The position numbers and the translations under genes are program-made. From JBJHCA01 sp050485785 (GTDB taxonomy: Bacteria; Bacteroidota; Bacteroidia; Chitinophagales; Saprospiraceae), in NCBI GenBank assembly GCA_050485785.1, contig JBJHCA010000058.1, positions 1 to 21,636 on the forward strand: a stretch of 21,636 nt of DNA, written 5' to 3'. The notes beneath the pieces were generated by a model that searched no databases, was not told the DNA's origin, and saw nothing but the letters and a program-made list of their open reading frames with translations. This document shows positions 8,239 to 15,644 of this stretch, piece by piece. The stretch's first letter is position 1. Every line of letters begins with the position of its first letter.

Positions 8239-8529
8239 CTAACGGATCAAAACTTCTTTCACAACCCCTTCACCCAGTTTTTCGTTGAGCCGGGCGGCAA
8301 TTTTATCCCGGTTCATGTGCAATTCATGCCTTAGTGGGGCAGAATCGATACTCAGTACCAGCTTGCCGCGGATGAAACCAACCTTTTGCGTTTTTGAGGC
8401 TATACCCGGACCCATCATGTCATTCCAGGTCTGGTGAATGTGGTGCCTGAGCAATGCATCTTTGTGTTTGTAAGTATTGACAAACAATTTTAAGGCTTCA
8501 CCCAGGCTTTGTTCATTCGATTTTCGCAT
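8239..8529 (-). CDS. dciA: DUF721 / DciA-type protein
   Basis: A 96-residue single-domain protein of the DUF721 (DciA) family. DciA promotes loading of the replicative helicase DnaB in bacteria that lack DnaC/DnaI. Family features seen: an N-terminal helix with LGEALKLF, a Trp-Asn-Asp-Met motif (conserved W near residue 34), and the half GKLVLSIDSAPLRHELHMNR, where the strand plus Leu-Arg-His-Glu-Leu is the DUF721 signature. It sits next to recF, an arrangement I recall as common in this phylum, which fits a replication job. It has its own -7 element 27 bases upstream and is followed closely by M23 copy A. Confidence 0.87.
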   Translation of the reverse strand: MRKSNEQSLGEALKLFVNTYKHKDALLRHHIHQTWNDMMGPGIASKTQKVGFIRGKLVLSIDSAPLRHELHMNRDKIAARLNEKLGEGVVKEVLIR

Positions 8530-8556
8530 GCAATTTCAAGTGGCGGATTGCTGGAG

Positions 8557-8564
8557 CAAAGGTA
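8557..8564 (-). promoter_or_regulatory. -7 promoter element of dciA
   Basis: TACCTTTG on the minus strand is a good TAnnTTTG match, ending 27 bases before the dciA ATG at 8529. It lies in the 147-base gap after recF, so dciA need not depend on recF transcription. Confidence 0.55.
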
Positions 8565-8676
8565 CAAAATAATGACCGACACCCGGGGGAAAGAATTTGC
8601 CGTCTGAACTATGCTTTAGCCTCACAGGCCGCCTGCAGCAAGGTGTTTGAGCCAAACGGAAGCACTTGAAAATTGA

Positions 8677-9801
8677 TCATTTTTCTGGAAGAATGCCCTG
8701 TTCCCGGGTTGCTGTGCCGGCATCAATCAGGTACCAGTTGACCGGTATTCCGTGTTGGCGACTGATATGTTCAATGCGCTCGCGGTCGGTATCCGTAATC
8801 CAAACCTGGTCAAAAGCTCCATCACCAAGCCAGGTGAAAATGCGTTCTACGCGTCGGATATCAAGCTTGGCAAAGATATCGTCAAGCAGCAATAAAGGCT
8901 TCTGCTTCATGCTCTCTTTCATCAGTGCATACTGGGCAAACCTCAGTGCCAGCACAATGGATTTTCGCTGGCCCTGGCTGGCATATTTCTTGACGGGGTT
9001 TCCGTTGAGATTGATCAGCAGGTCGTCTTTATGCACCCCGGAAGTGGTGCGCTGCAAAATGCGGTCGCGGCTTGCATTTTTTCGGAGTATTTCACCCATA
9101 TCAGCGGACAGCAGCGGACTGAAATAGCTGATATCGACTGTTTCATGGCTCCCTGCTATACTCTGGTAGGCTGTATTAAACAAAGAGCCATATAAACTGA
9201 TAACCTCACTTCGCCTTCTTGCAATTCTCCCTGCGGGAGGTATGAGTTTTTGGTCATAGCTTTCCAGAAGCAGTGGCTCAAAGGTTTGTTGTCCGGCTGT
9301 ATCTTTGAGGTATTGGTTGCGCTGCCTGAGCACTTTACCGTAAACCATCAGGTCTCTCAGGTAATCGTGATCCATCTGAGCGATCATGGCATCCAGAAAC
9401 TTTCTGCGATTTTCACTGCCTTCCATAATCAGGTTTTGATCATCGGGAGCTACCATCACCACGGGAAAGCGGCCTATGTGGTCAGCCTGTTTGTCGCATA
9501 CTTTGCCGTCGGTTTCAAAAACCTTTTGCTTACCCGGCTGACATTTGGCAGCGACGTGATGTTGCTTTCCATCGTGTTGAACAATGGCTTCGGCCCTGAA
9601 AAAATCCGCACCGTGCTGCATGATCTGGGTGTCCTGTAGGGCTTGGTTGCAACGTGTCATGCATAAAAAGTGAATAGCCTCCAGAATGTTGGTTTTGCCT
9701 GACCCATTGAAACCGATGAGCGCAAAAATGCCTGGATCGGCTTCAATTTCCAGATGGCGGTAATTTCTGAAATGGGCGAGTTTTAACCGGCGAATAAACA
9801 T
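8677..9801 (-). CDS. recF: DNA replication and repair protein RecF
   Basis: 374 residues, an ABC/SMC-like ATPase that with RecO and RecR loads RecA at single-strand gaps. The N-terminus LKLAHFRNYRHLEIE is the RecF start signature. Walker A is GFNGSGKT (residues 30-37). The ABC signature is YASQGQRKSIVLALR, and Walker B plus D-loop is LLLLDDIFAKLD near the C-terminus. I use the ATG at 9801 (MFIRRLK). The longer frame from 9825 adds eight residues and would begin inside the -7 element at 9823-9830. Divergent from pdhA. Confidence 0.96.
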   Translation of the reverse strand: MFIRRLKLAHFRNYRHLEIEADPGIFALIGFNGSGKTNILEAIHFLCMTRCNQALQDTQIMQHGADFFRAEAIVQHDGKQHHVAAKCQPGKQKVFETDGKVCDKQADHIGRFPVVMVAPDDQNLIMEGSENRRKFLDAMIAQMDHDYLRDLMVYGKVLRQRNQYLKDTAGQQTFEPLLLESYDQKLIPPAGRIARRRSEVISLYGSLFNTAYQSIAGSHETVDISYFSPLLSADMGEILRKNASRDRILQRTTSGVHKDDLLINLNGNPVKKYASQGQRKSIVLALRFAQYALMKESMKQKPLLLLDDIFAKLDIRRVERIFTWLGDGAFDQVWITDTDRERIEHISRQHGIPVNWYLIDAGTATREQGILPEK

Positions 9802-9822
9802 AGAAACAGCAATGGGAAAGTG

Positions 9823-9830
9823 CAAAACTA
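9823..9830 (-). promoter_or_regulatory. -7 promoter element of recF
   Basis: TAGTTTTG on the minus strand, followed by C, matches TAnnTTTG. It predicts a leader of only about 15 bases before the ATG at 9801 and decides the recF start. Confidence 0.55.
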
Positions 9831-9867
9831 CGAATCAAACCCGGAGCATGTCATAGTGTTTCCTGTA

Positions 9868-9898
9868 TTGGAAAAGCAATAAATTCTCTTTACCTTTG
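9868..9898 (+). promoter_or_regulatory. pdhA promoter (-33 TTG and -7 TAnnTTTG)
   Basis: TTG at 9868-9870 and TACCTTTG at 9891-9898, separated by 20 bases, fit the two-part Bacteroidota promoter. This is the only promoter in the window where I see both elements well placed. The leader to the pdhA ATG is about 27 bases. Confidence 0.65.
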
Positions 9899-9931
9899 CC
9901 CGGCTAAATTTACAGTGAAAATCACCTTGTT

Positions 9932-10939
9932 ATGGGAGCTACCAAAACAGCCTTGAAATTCTCCAAAAAAACCTATGTAGAGTGGTACACCCTGATGCTC
10001 AGGATTCGCAGGTTTGAAGAAAAAACCCTGCAAATGTACGGCATGCAGAAGATACGCGGATTTTGTCATGTTTATATTGGACAGGAAGCAGTGGCTGCCG
10101 GAATCATGTCGGCCATTCGTCCCGAAGACCCCATGATAACTGCCTACAGGGTACACGGTTTGGCGCTGGCCAAAGGTATACCGGCCCGGGAGTTGATGGC
10201 TGAATTGTTTGGCAAAGCCACCGGCAATGTCAGTGGTAAGGGAGGTTCCATGCACTTTTTCAGCAGGAAACACAGATTTTTTGGCGGGAACGGTATTGTG
10301 GGAGCACAAATTCCACAGGGAGCCGGCATTGCCCTGGCTGAAAAATACAAAGGAACCGACAATGTATGCATTACCCTTTTCGGGGATGGTGCTGCCAGGC
10401 AGGGTTCTTTGTTTGAGACATTTAACATGGCGATGACCTGGAAGCTGCCGGTTATTTTTGTTTGTGAAAATAATGGCTACGCCATGGGAACTTCAGTGAA
10501 GCGAACCAGCAACGTGGAGGAAATTTACCGCATTGGTGATGCTTTTGACATGCCCAGTGAACCGGTTGACGGAATGAATCCGGAAGCTGTTCATGAAGCC
10601 TTTAGCCGCGCACTGAAGTATGTACGCAGTGGCAAGGGGCCGTTTTTCCTTGAAGTGAATACTTACCGGTACAAAGGCCATTCAGTGTCTGACCCCGGCA
10701 AATACCGCAGTAAAGATGAATTGAAGGCTTATATGGACAAAGATCCCATTAAGATGCTGGAAGCTATGATGCTTGACAATAACGTGGCTTCTGAGGACGA
10801 TATCAAAAAAATAAAAAATCAGGTGAAAGAGGAAATTGAAGATGCCGTGAAGTTTGCTGAAGAATCTCCGCTGCCTAAGCCTGAAGACCTTTATGTCCAT
10901 AATTACGTACAGGAAGATTATCCTTTTATTAAGGAGTAA
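9932..10939 (+). CDS. pdhA: pyruvate dehydrogenase E1 component, alpha subunit
   Basis: 335 residues. It is the thiamine-diphosphate-binding subunit of the E1 heterotetramer that decarboxylates pyruvate and acetylates the E2 lipoyl group. The ThDP/Mg motif runs from Gly151-Asp152-Gly153 to Asn180-Asn181 with the normal spacing of about 30. The family stretches KIRGFCHVYIGQEAVAAG, GKGGSMHFFS and the C-terminal YRYKGHSVSDPGKYR are all present, the last being the loop that covers the active site. The length is normal. No E1-beta or E2 gene is adjacent: the next gene is a TPR protein with its own promoter, so the rest of the complex must be encoded elsewhere. A branched-chain E1-alpha is less likely given the close PdhA match. 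Confidence 0.94.
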   Translation: MGATKTALKFSKKTYVEWYTLMLRIRRFEEKTLQMYGMQKIRGFCHVYIGQEAVAAGIMSAIRPEDPMITAYRVHGLALAKGIPARELMAELFGKATGNVSGKGGSMHFFSRKHRFFGGNGIVGAQIPQGAGIALAEKYKGTDNVCITLFGDGAARQGSLFETFNMAMTWKLPVIFVCENNGYAMGTSVKRTSNVEEIYRIGDAFDMPSEPVDGMNPEAVHEAFSRALKYVRSGKGPFFLEVNTYRYKGHSVSDPGKYRSKDELKAYMDKDPIKMLEAMMLDNNVASEDDIKKIKNQVKEEIEDAVKFAEESPLPKPEDLYVHNYVQEDYPFIKE

Positions 10940-10997
10940 GTTCCAGGGCTTTTTCTTTTTACTTTCATCACGATATCTGATATTTAGATACTAATTC

Positions 10998-11005
10998 TAT
11001 TTTTG
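10998..11005 (+). promoter_or_regulatory. -7 promoter element of the TPR gene
   Basis: TATTTTTG followed by CGC matches TAnnTTTG. It overlaps the TTG at 11003 that opens the longest reading frame and points to the ATG at 11021 as the start (leader about 10 bases). Confidence 0.5.
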
Positions 11006-11020
11006 CGCAAATTTTTTCGA

Positions 11021-11722
11021 ATGGCTAAGAGAAACAAAAAAACAAGAGCGGATGAAACCCTGATTGATATCAATCAGGCCAGGGATCAGGCGCAGACTTA
11101 TGTAGAAAAAAACCAGAATATCATATTCGGGGTACTGGCCGCCATAGTGCTTATAGTGGGCGGATACATGGGTTACCGATACCTTTATCAGGCTCCGCGT
11201 GAAGCCCGTGCCATAGAGCAAATGCATCGCGCAGAGTATTTTTTCCGCCAGGATTCGTTTGCCAAAGCGCTTACTGATCCGGGAGGCGGGTATCCCGGCT
11301 TTCTCGAAATTGCCGATCAATACGGTAATACCCGTCCGGGCAACCTGGCTAAATATTACATTGGCATTTCATACCTGAATCTGGGACAGTTTGATGCAGC
11401 CATTGCCTATCTCGAAGAGTTTAAGCCAAGGGGCACCATTACACCGGCGCTTAAGTTTGGCGCTATTGGCGATGCTCATGCAGAACTGGGACGTTACGAT
11501 CAGGCGCTGCGCCAGTACAAACGCGCATCGGAAACCAGAACCAACAAGTTTATCACGCCATACTATCTGCACAAATACGGACTGCTGGCTGAAAAACAGG
11601 GGCAGTACCGCGAAGCACTGGAGGCATTTAAGAAGATCCGCCGCGATTACCCGCAAAGTGTGCAATTCAGGGATACCGAAAAGTACATTGGTCGTATTGA
11701 AGCAAAAATGTCACTGCGTTAG
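11021..11722 (+). CDS. membrane-anchored tetratricopeptide-repeat protein (YfgM-like layout)
   Basis: 233 residues. A very basic N-terminus (AKRNKKTR) is followed by one membrane segment at about residues 34-52, then a periplasmic helical region with TPR-like pairs. Clear repeats include YYIGISYLNLGQFDAAIAYLEEF, then a unit with DAHAELGRYDQALRQYKRA, then LLAEKQGQYREALEAFKKI. The layout recalls YfgM, a SecYEG-associated chaperone partner, but TPR proteins of this shape are common and the job is not proven. It ends 14 bases before ribH on the same strand, so the two are probably co-transcribed. Confidence 0.85.
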   Translation: MAKRNKKTRADETLIDINQARDQAQTYVEKNQNIIFGVLAAIVLIVGGYMGYRYLYQAPREARAIEQMHRAEYFFRQDSFAKALTDPGGGYPGFLEIADQYGNTRPGNLAKYYIGISYLNLGQFDAAIAYLEEFKPRGTITPALKFGAIGDAHAELGRYDQALRQYKRASETRTNKFITPYYLHKYGLLAEKQGQYREALEAFKKIRRDYPQSVQFRDTEKYIGRIEAKMSLR

Positions 11723-11736
11723 GTGCCGGTTTAGTT

Positions 11737-12258
11737 ATGTCTTCAGCAGATAAAAACCTTTCCGATTACAGTGCCGATGCCATTCAGGACAGCTCGGGCT
11801 TTATAATCGGAATTGTAGTGGCTGAGTGGAACCGGGAAATAACCGACAACCTGCTGACCGGTGCCCAGGATACCCTCGAAAAGCATGGCGTATCACCAGT
11901 AAACATCCCGGTTGAAATGGTTCCGGGATCGTTCGAACTGACCATAGGAGCCAGGATGATGCTGGCCAAATACAAGCTTGATGCCTTGATTTGCCTGGGT
12001 TGTGTGGTTAAAGGCGAAACCAGTCACGATGAGTACATCAATCACGCGGTGGCACACGGCCTTACTGAGATTCAGCTCTATACCGGAGTACCGTGCATTT
12101 TTGGCGTAGTTACTACCCTGAATATGGAACAGGCCCGCGACAGAAGCGGTGGCCAACACGGCAACAAAGGTGTGGAATGCGCAATAGCTGCACTCCAGAT
12201 GGCTCATCTTCGCCGTAAACTTGCCGGGGCAGAACTGAAAATCGGCTTCAGAAAGTAA
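11737..12258 (+). CDS. ribH: 6,7-dimethyl-8-ribityllumazine synthase
   Basis: 173 residues. It catalyses the second-last step of riboflavin synthesis, joining 5-amino-6-ribitylaminouracil to 3,4-dihydroxy-2-butanone 4-phosphate. Seen: the substrate-stacking aromatic in VVAEWNREI (Trp31, often Phe), the VPGSFEL loop (62-68), and GCVVKGETSHDEY with the catalytic His97. FGVVTTLNMEQA and the Asn-Lys-Gly phosphate-site motif follow. The N-terminus is some 15 residues longer than in minimal forms. No FMN riboswitch is seen. It sits 14 bases after the TPR gene and is followed by a terminator-like hairpin at 12332. Confidence 0.97.
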   Translation: MSSADKNLSDYSADAIQDSSGFIIGIVVAEWNREITDNLLTGAQDTLEKHGVSPVNIPVEMVPGSFELTIGARMMLAKYKLDALICLGCVVKGETSHDEYINHAVAHGLTEIQLYTGVPCIFGVVTTLNMEQARDRSGGQHGNKGVECAIAALQMAHLRRKLAGAELKIGFRK

Positions 12259-12308
12259 TTTTTTTTCATAAATCCCTTCATCACTATACAATGAACGGGG
12301 ATTTATTT

Positions 12309-12316
12309 TACATTTG
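12309..12316 (+). promoter_or_regulatory. -7-like element upstream of the leader hairpin
   Basis: TACATTTG followed by CACC matches TAnnTTTG. No -33 TTG is seen. If it drives the gene at 12388, the transcript starts near 12323 and must cross the terminator-like hairpin at 12332-12364. Confidence 0.4.
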
Positions 12317-12331
12317 CACCATCTATGGGTT

Positions 12332-12364
12332 CCCTGTAAGTGTATGCTTACAGGGGATTTTTTT
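12332..12364 (+). terminator. strong intrinsic terminator hairpin between ribH and the next gene
   Basis: A perfect 9-bp stem, CCCTGTAAG (12332-12340) with CTTACAGGG (12347-12355), closes a 6-base loop and is followed by GA and seven Ts. It lies 74 bases after the ribH stop, so it can end the ribH transcript. It is also only 24 bases before the ATG at 12388. Confidence 0.8.
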
Positions 12365-12387
12365 GTCGACCGGAAACCGGCCCAATT

Positions 12388-13785
12388 ATGAAACTCGACA
12401 GCGAATTTATTACCAAGTTCGAAGCAATCAAAAGCTTTATGATGGGTCATGAGACCTATCAGAACTATATTGACCAGATTGATCAGGAAAGCTTTGATGC
12501 CATGAAGGCCACTTTAGATCCTTATCTGATGGCCTTGTTCAATGATGTAGCCGGTAAAGCTCCACTCCAGTTGATCGCACTGGAAGACCTCATCATGGAT
12601 GAGGAGTTGGAAGGTTTGTTTTTACCGGAAATCCTCACGTTCAATGTGCTGAGAGCCAGCGTGAATGATAAAAGTAAGTTTACCCGTACACCGGACAGGC
12701 TTGAAAGGATCATCAGGTTTATCTGCATTAGCCCGGGCTTTGACTTCATCAAAAATACGATCAGGCTTCCGTTAAGGCTTTCCCTGGTGATGAGCAGCAG
12801 TATATGGGGGCATAAGCTGGCGGAATCCATACAGGCCAGGCGTTCCCGTGAGTATATCCTGCAGCAGTTGCAGGAAGCACGCCGCGATGAACATGCCAGT
12901 GCACTGCAATACAAACGTTTGCGCGACACCTACAGGCACATTGCCTATCAATCGGCTCCGGTGCCCGTGCCGGGTTCAACCTGGAAAATACAGTATATCG
13001 ACTTTCGCAAGTTCATCATTGACCGCATCAACCACAGTCAGGATAATGCTGCGCTCAAGCCCAGTATTTACGAAATGCTGAATGAAGAATATTTTTCCGG
13101 TTCGGAAGAGATCATAGAGCTGCTGATTTTGCTTGCTCACTTTTTTGAACTGGAAGATGACGATTTTGAGGCCGTGGAGGAATTGTTTGCGCGATTCAGG
13201 GCAAATCATTCCAGCTTTAACGAAGTGTACTTTGACATTTTGCGGTCATTGCTGCTCAAAGACGAGCTGACATTTTCCACTTCCAATGCCGCCATTATCT
13301 CTGATTTGCTGGAAAGCACCAAAGGTGGTGATGATCTTACCGAGTTCTATCATCTGATGACGGCATGTGATGAATCAGAACTGCTCACAGAAGATTTTGT
13401 GGCCAAGGTTGAGCTGTTCAGCAGCCAGCACAGGGAGCTGGTTCCGGTAACCTCATGCCTCAAAATAATCCTGTTACAGATCATCGATCACGAAATTTCT
13501 GAAATTCTTGGCTCAGATTATACAACTTTACCTGATCGTATTTACCTTTACGACCGTATTGCAGAGGCTTTCCTTGAAGCCAGCTACAGAGAATCAGTAG
13601 CCGAAGTGATTGTTGGTCATCTCAAAGTACTGATGTTTTATTACGACAAATCTGAGCCTGAATTCAAGGAAATCAAGAAAATGGTGGGCGGTACGCCAGT
13701 TGATTACGGTTTTATTACCATGAAGGAAATCCGGTCACTTTACCGTCAGCACCAGGCTGAACAAAAAACTAAAGAAAATAAATAA
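12388..13785 (+). CDS. helical protein of unknown function
   Basis: 465 residues from the ATG at 12388 (MKLDSEFITKFEAIKSF). I do not recognise the family. It is acidic and almost wholly helical by residue pattern, with no signal peptide and no clear membrane segment. A basic coiled-coil-like stretch around residues 150-190 (ESIQARRSREYILQQLQEAR) is followed by acidic helices rich in Leu/Glu/Phe (LILLAHFFELEDDDFEAVEE). The C-terminus is charged (QAEQKTKENK). No catalytic motif is visible. An earlier in-frame GTG at 12340 lies inside the terminator hairpin and is unlikely to be used. It is the last + gene before convergent DUF2784 and is followed by a terminator at 13844. Confidence 0.8.
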   Translation: MKLDSEFITKFEAIKSFMMGHETYQNYIDQIDQESFDAMKATLDPYLMALFNDVAGKAPLQLIALEDLIMDEELEGLFLPEILTFNVLRASVNDKSKFTRTPDRLERIIRFICISPGFDFIKNTIRLPLRLSLVMSSSIWGHKLAESIQARRSREYILQQLQEARRDEHASALQYKRLRDTYRHIAYQSAPVPVPGSTWKIQYIDFRKFIIDRINHSQDNAALKPSIYEMLNEEYFSGSEEIIELLILLAHFFELEDDDFEAVEELFARFRANHSSFNEVYFDILRSLLLKDELTFSTSNAAIISDLLESTKGGDDLTEFYHLMTACDESELLTEDFVAKVELFSSQHRELVPVTSCLKIILLQIIDHEISEILGSDYTTLPDRIYLYDRIAEAFLEASYRESVAEVIVGHLKVLMFYYDKSEPEFKEIKKMVGGTPVDYGFITMKEIRSLYRQHQAEQKTKENK

Positions 13786-13793
13786 AAAGCTTC

Positions 13794-13801
13794 TAACTTT
13801 G
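13794..13801 (+). promoter_or_regulatory. -7-like element 9 bases after the 12388 gene
   Basis: TAACTTTG matches TAnnTTTG, but no -33 element or downstream + strand gene is seen. A transcript from here would be about 66 bases long and end at the next hairpin. It may be chance in AT-rich DNA. Confidence 0.25.
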
Positions 13802-13843
13802 GAGCTTAAAGATAAATCACGTTAGGGTTCATTAAGGTGTATT

Positions 13844-13873
13844 GCCTCGTACAACTGTACGGGGCTTTTTTTT
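13844..13873 (+). terminator. intrinsic terminator after the 12388 gene
   Basis: A 9-bp stem, GCCTCGTAC (13844-13852) with GTACGGGGC (13857-13865), with one T-G pair and a 4-base loop AACT, is followed by eight Ts. It lies 58 bases after the stop codon at 13785. Confidence 0.8.
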
Positions 13874-14043
13874 GCCCAGACAGTACGCGGTATTCACATT
13901 CGTCTTGAAATCTGCCTTGTGAGAAATTGCTAAACGGGCAGCACAGGAGTAACGGTTAAAGCTATTCTCCCGGGTATTAGCGGTTGATTCTTAATTTTAT
14001 ATATCTTTTTGTTTTTCAAAAATTTAGCCATAGCTTAGCGAGG

Positions 14044-14418
14044 TTACCTGTTGCGAAACTTTTTTCTGTAAACAAAGAGGTATAAAACAACATTCACCGT
14101 CAGTGCCAATCCACCCAGTATCCATTGCCATTGTGGCGTGAGCCCGGCCGGGTATATGATGGGAACTAGGTAATGCTCAATAAACCCACCCGAAAAACCA
14201 TCTTGCCGTGCCAATCTGCGGAAATGGTTTTCAAGCGGAGTGAGCGGGCAGATCCACCCGGCAAAACCAATGAGAATGCCCCATACTGCAGCCGGAATAT
14301 GTAACACAATGGTCCATCGCTTCCATAGTACCAGCAATGCTCCGGCTATCACATAGATGATAAACAGCAGGTGAATAACCATCACAACATCTGCCAGTAA
14401 GCCATAGAAATTGTGCAT
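14044..14418 (-). CDS. DUF2784 family small membrane protein
   Basis: 124 residues from the ATG at 14418 (MHNFYGLLADVVMV), the usual start and length for this family; an ATG at 14436, five bases after the fadA stop, adds six residues. Four membrane segments are likely (about 4-24, 30-50 and 100-120 are clear). Family marks seen: LLADVVMVIHLLFI, WKRW, GWICPLTPLENHFR, GGFIEHYLVPIIYP. The biochemical role of DUF2784 is unknown. It follows the thiolase gene so closely that it is very probably in the fad operon, in the place where fadE lies in B. subtilis. Confidence 0.85.
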   Translation of the reverse strand: MHNFYGLLADVVMVIHLLFIIYVIAGALLVLWKRWTIVLHIPAAVWGILIGFAGWICPLTPLENHFRRLARQDGFSGGFIEHYLVPIIYPAGLTPQWQWILGGLALTVNVVLYLFVYRKKFRNR

Positions 14419-14441
14419 GTTCCCCAAAAGGATCATGGTGA

Positions 14442-15614
14442 TCAGTTCAGCAGTTCCACAATGCCGGCTATGCCCTGTCCACCACCAACACATGCAGTTA
14501 CCAGGCCGTACTTGCCGTTTCTCCGTCTCAGTTCATTGATGATCTGGGTAGTGAGTTTTGCCCCGGTACATCCCAGGGGATGCCCCAAAGCAATAGCACC
14601 GCCATTGACATTCACGCGTTCGGGATCTAAACCGGCCTCTCTGATTACCGCTAAGGCCTGTGCGGCAAAAGCTTCGTTCAGTTCAATCAGGTCAATATCA
14701 GCCAGGCTCAGTCCTGCCTGTTCTAAGGCTTTGGGAATGGCAGCACAGGGGCCGATGCCCATATAAAGCGGCTCTACACCGGCCACAGAACACGATACCA
14801 GGCGTGCTATTGGTTTCAGGTTCAGAGATTTCACCATCGACTCGCTGACCACCAAGGTAAAGGCAGCTCCGTCGGATGTTTGGGATGAATTGCCTGCCGT
14901 TACCGTGCCACCGTTGGCGAACACGGGTTTGAGTGCTGCCAGTGCTTCTTCCGATGTATCTTTACGTACCCCCTCATCAGTATCTACCGTCCATTCTGCT
15001 GTAACACGTTTGTCATTTTCCACTTTGACTTCCTCAACCTTTACCGGAACTATTTCATCCCTGAACAATCCCTTGTCTATGGCATTGGCTGCCTTGCTGT
15101 GCGATTGGTAGGCAAACTTATCCTGATCTTCCCGGGAAATCCCGTATTTTTTGGCAACAGCTTCCGCGGTAAGGCCCATGCCAACCACATAGTCCGGTGT
15201 GTCGGTAGCTACCCGGTAATTTGGTGCCAGCTTGTACCCCGTCATGGGAATAAGGCTCATGCTTTCTGCTCCGCCGGCAACAAATATTTCCCCCATGCCT
15301 GCCCTGATCTTGGCCGTAGCCATGGCTATGGTTTCCAGACCCGAAGCACAGTATCTGTTGACAGTGACGCCGGGAACATCCTTGCCCAATGCTCTCAGGC
15401 TGATCTGCCTGCCAATCTGCAGGCCTTGTTCACCTTCAGGATTGGCACAGCCTACCAGTACATCATCCACCATGGAGGGTTCAATACCTTCGGTATCGGC
15501 AATCAATTTTTGAATGACTTCAACGGCAAGGTCATCGGAGCGCATAAAGCGAAATCCGCCTTTACCTGCTTTTCCTACTGCGGTTCTGTATGCCTGAACT
15601 ATATAAGCTTCCAT
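14442..15614 (-). CDS. fadA: acetyl-CoA acyltransferase (3-ketoacyl-CoA thiolase)
   Basis: 390 residues, normal for the family. It performs the last step of beta-oxidation, cleaving 3-ketoacyl-CoA with CoA to acetyl-CoA and a shortened acyl-CoA. The nucleophile is Cys89 in VNRYCASGLE. The His of GGAIALGHPLGCTGAK and the second Cys of ACVGGGQG complete the active site, and NEAFAAQALAV is the usual thiolase stretch. It could also act as a biosynthetic acetyl-CoA acetyltransferase, but the location 30 bases after a FadN-type gene supports a degradative role. Confidence 0.95.
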   Translation of the reverse strand: MEAYIVQAYRTAVGKAGKGGFRFMRSDDLAVEVIQKLIADTEGIEPSMVDDVLVGCANPEGEQGLQIGRQISLRALGKDVPGVTVNRYCASGLETIAMATAKIRAGMGEIFVAGGAESMSLIPMTGYKLAPNYRVATDTPDYVVGMGLTAEAVAKKYGISREDQDKFAYQSHSKAANAIDKGLFRDEIVPVKVEEVKVENDKRVTAEWTVDTDEGVRKDTSEEALAALKPVFANGGTVTAGNSSQTSDGAAFTLVVSESMVKSLNLKPIARLVSCSVAGVEPLYMGIGPCAAIPKALEQAGLSLADIDLIELNEAFAAQALAVIREAGLDPERVNVNGGAIALGHPLGCTGAKLTTQIINELRRRNGKYGLVTACVGGGQGIAGIVELLN

Positions 15615-15644
15615 TATTTCTTGTTTCGGTATTTACGATATCGG

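Noticed and set aside
12340..12387. Upstream GTG start of the 12388 gene
   Set aside because: It is inside the terminator hairpin, and the added 16 residues look non-coding.
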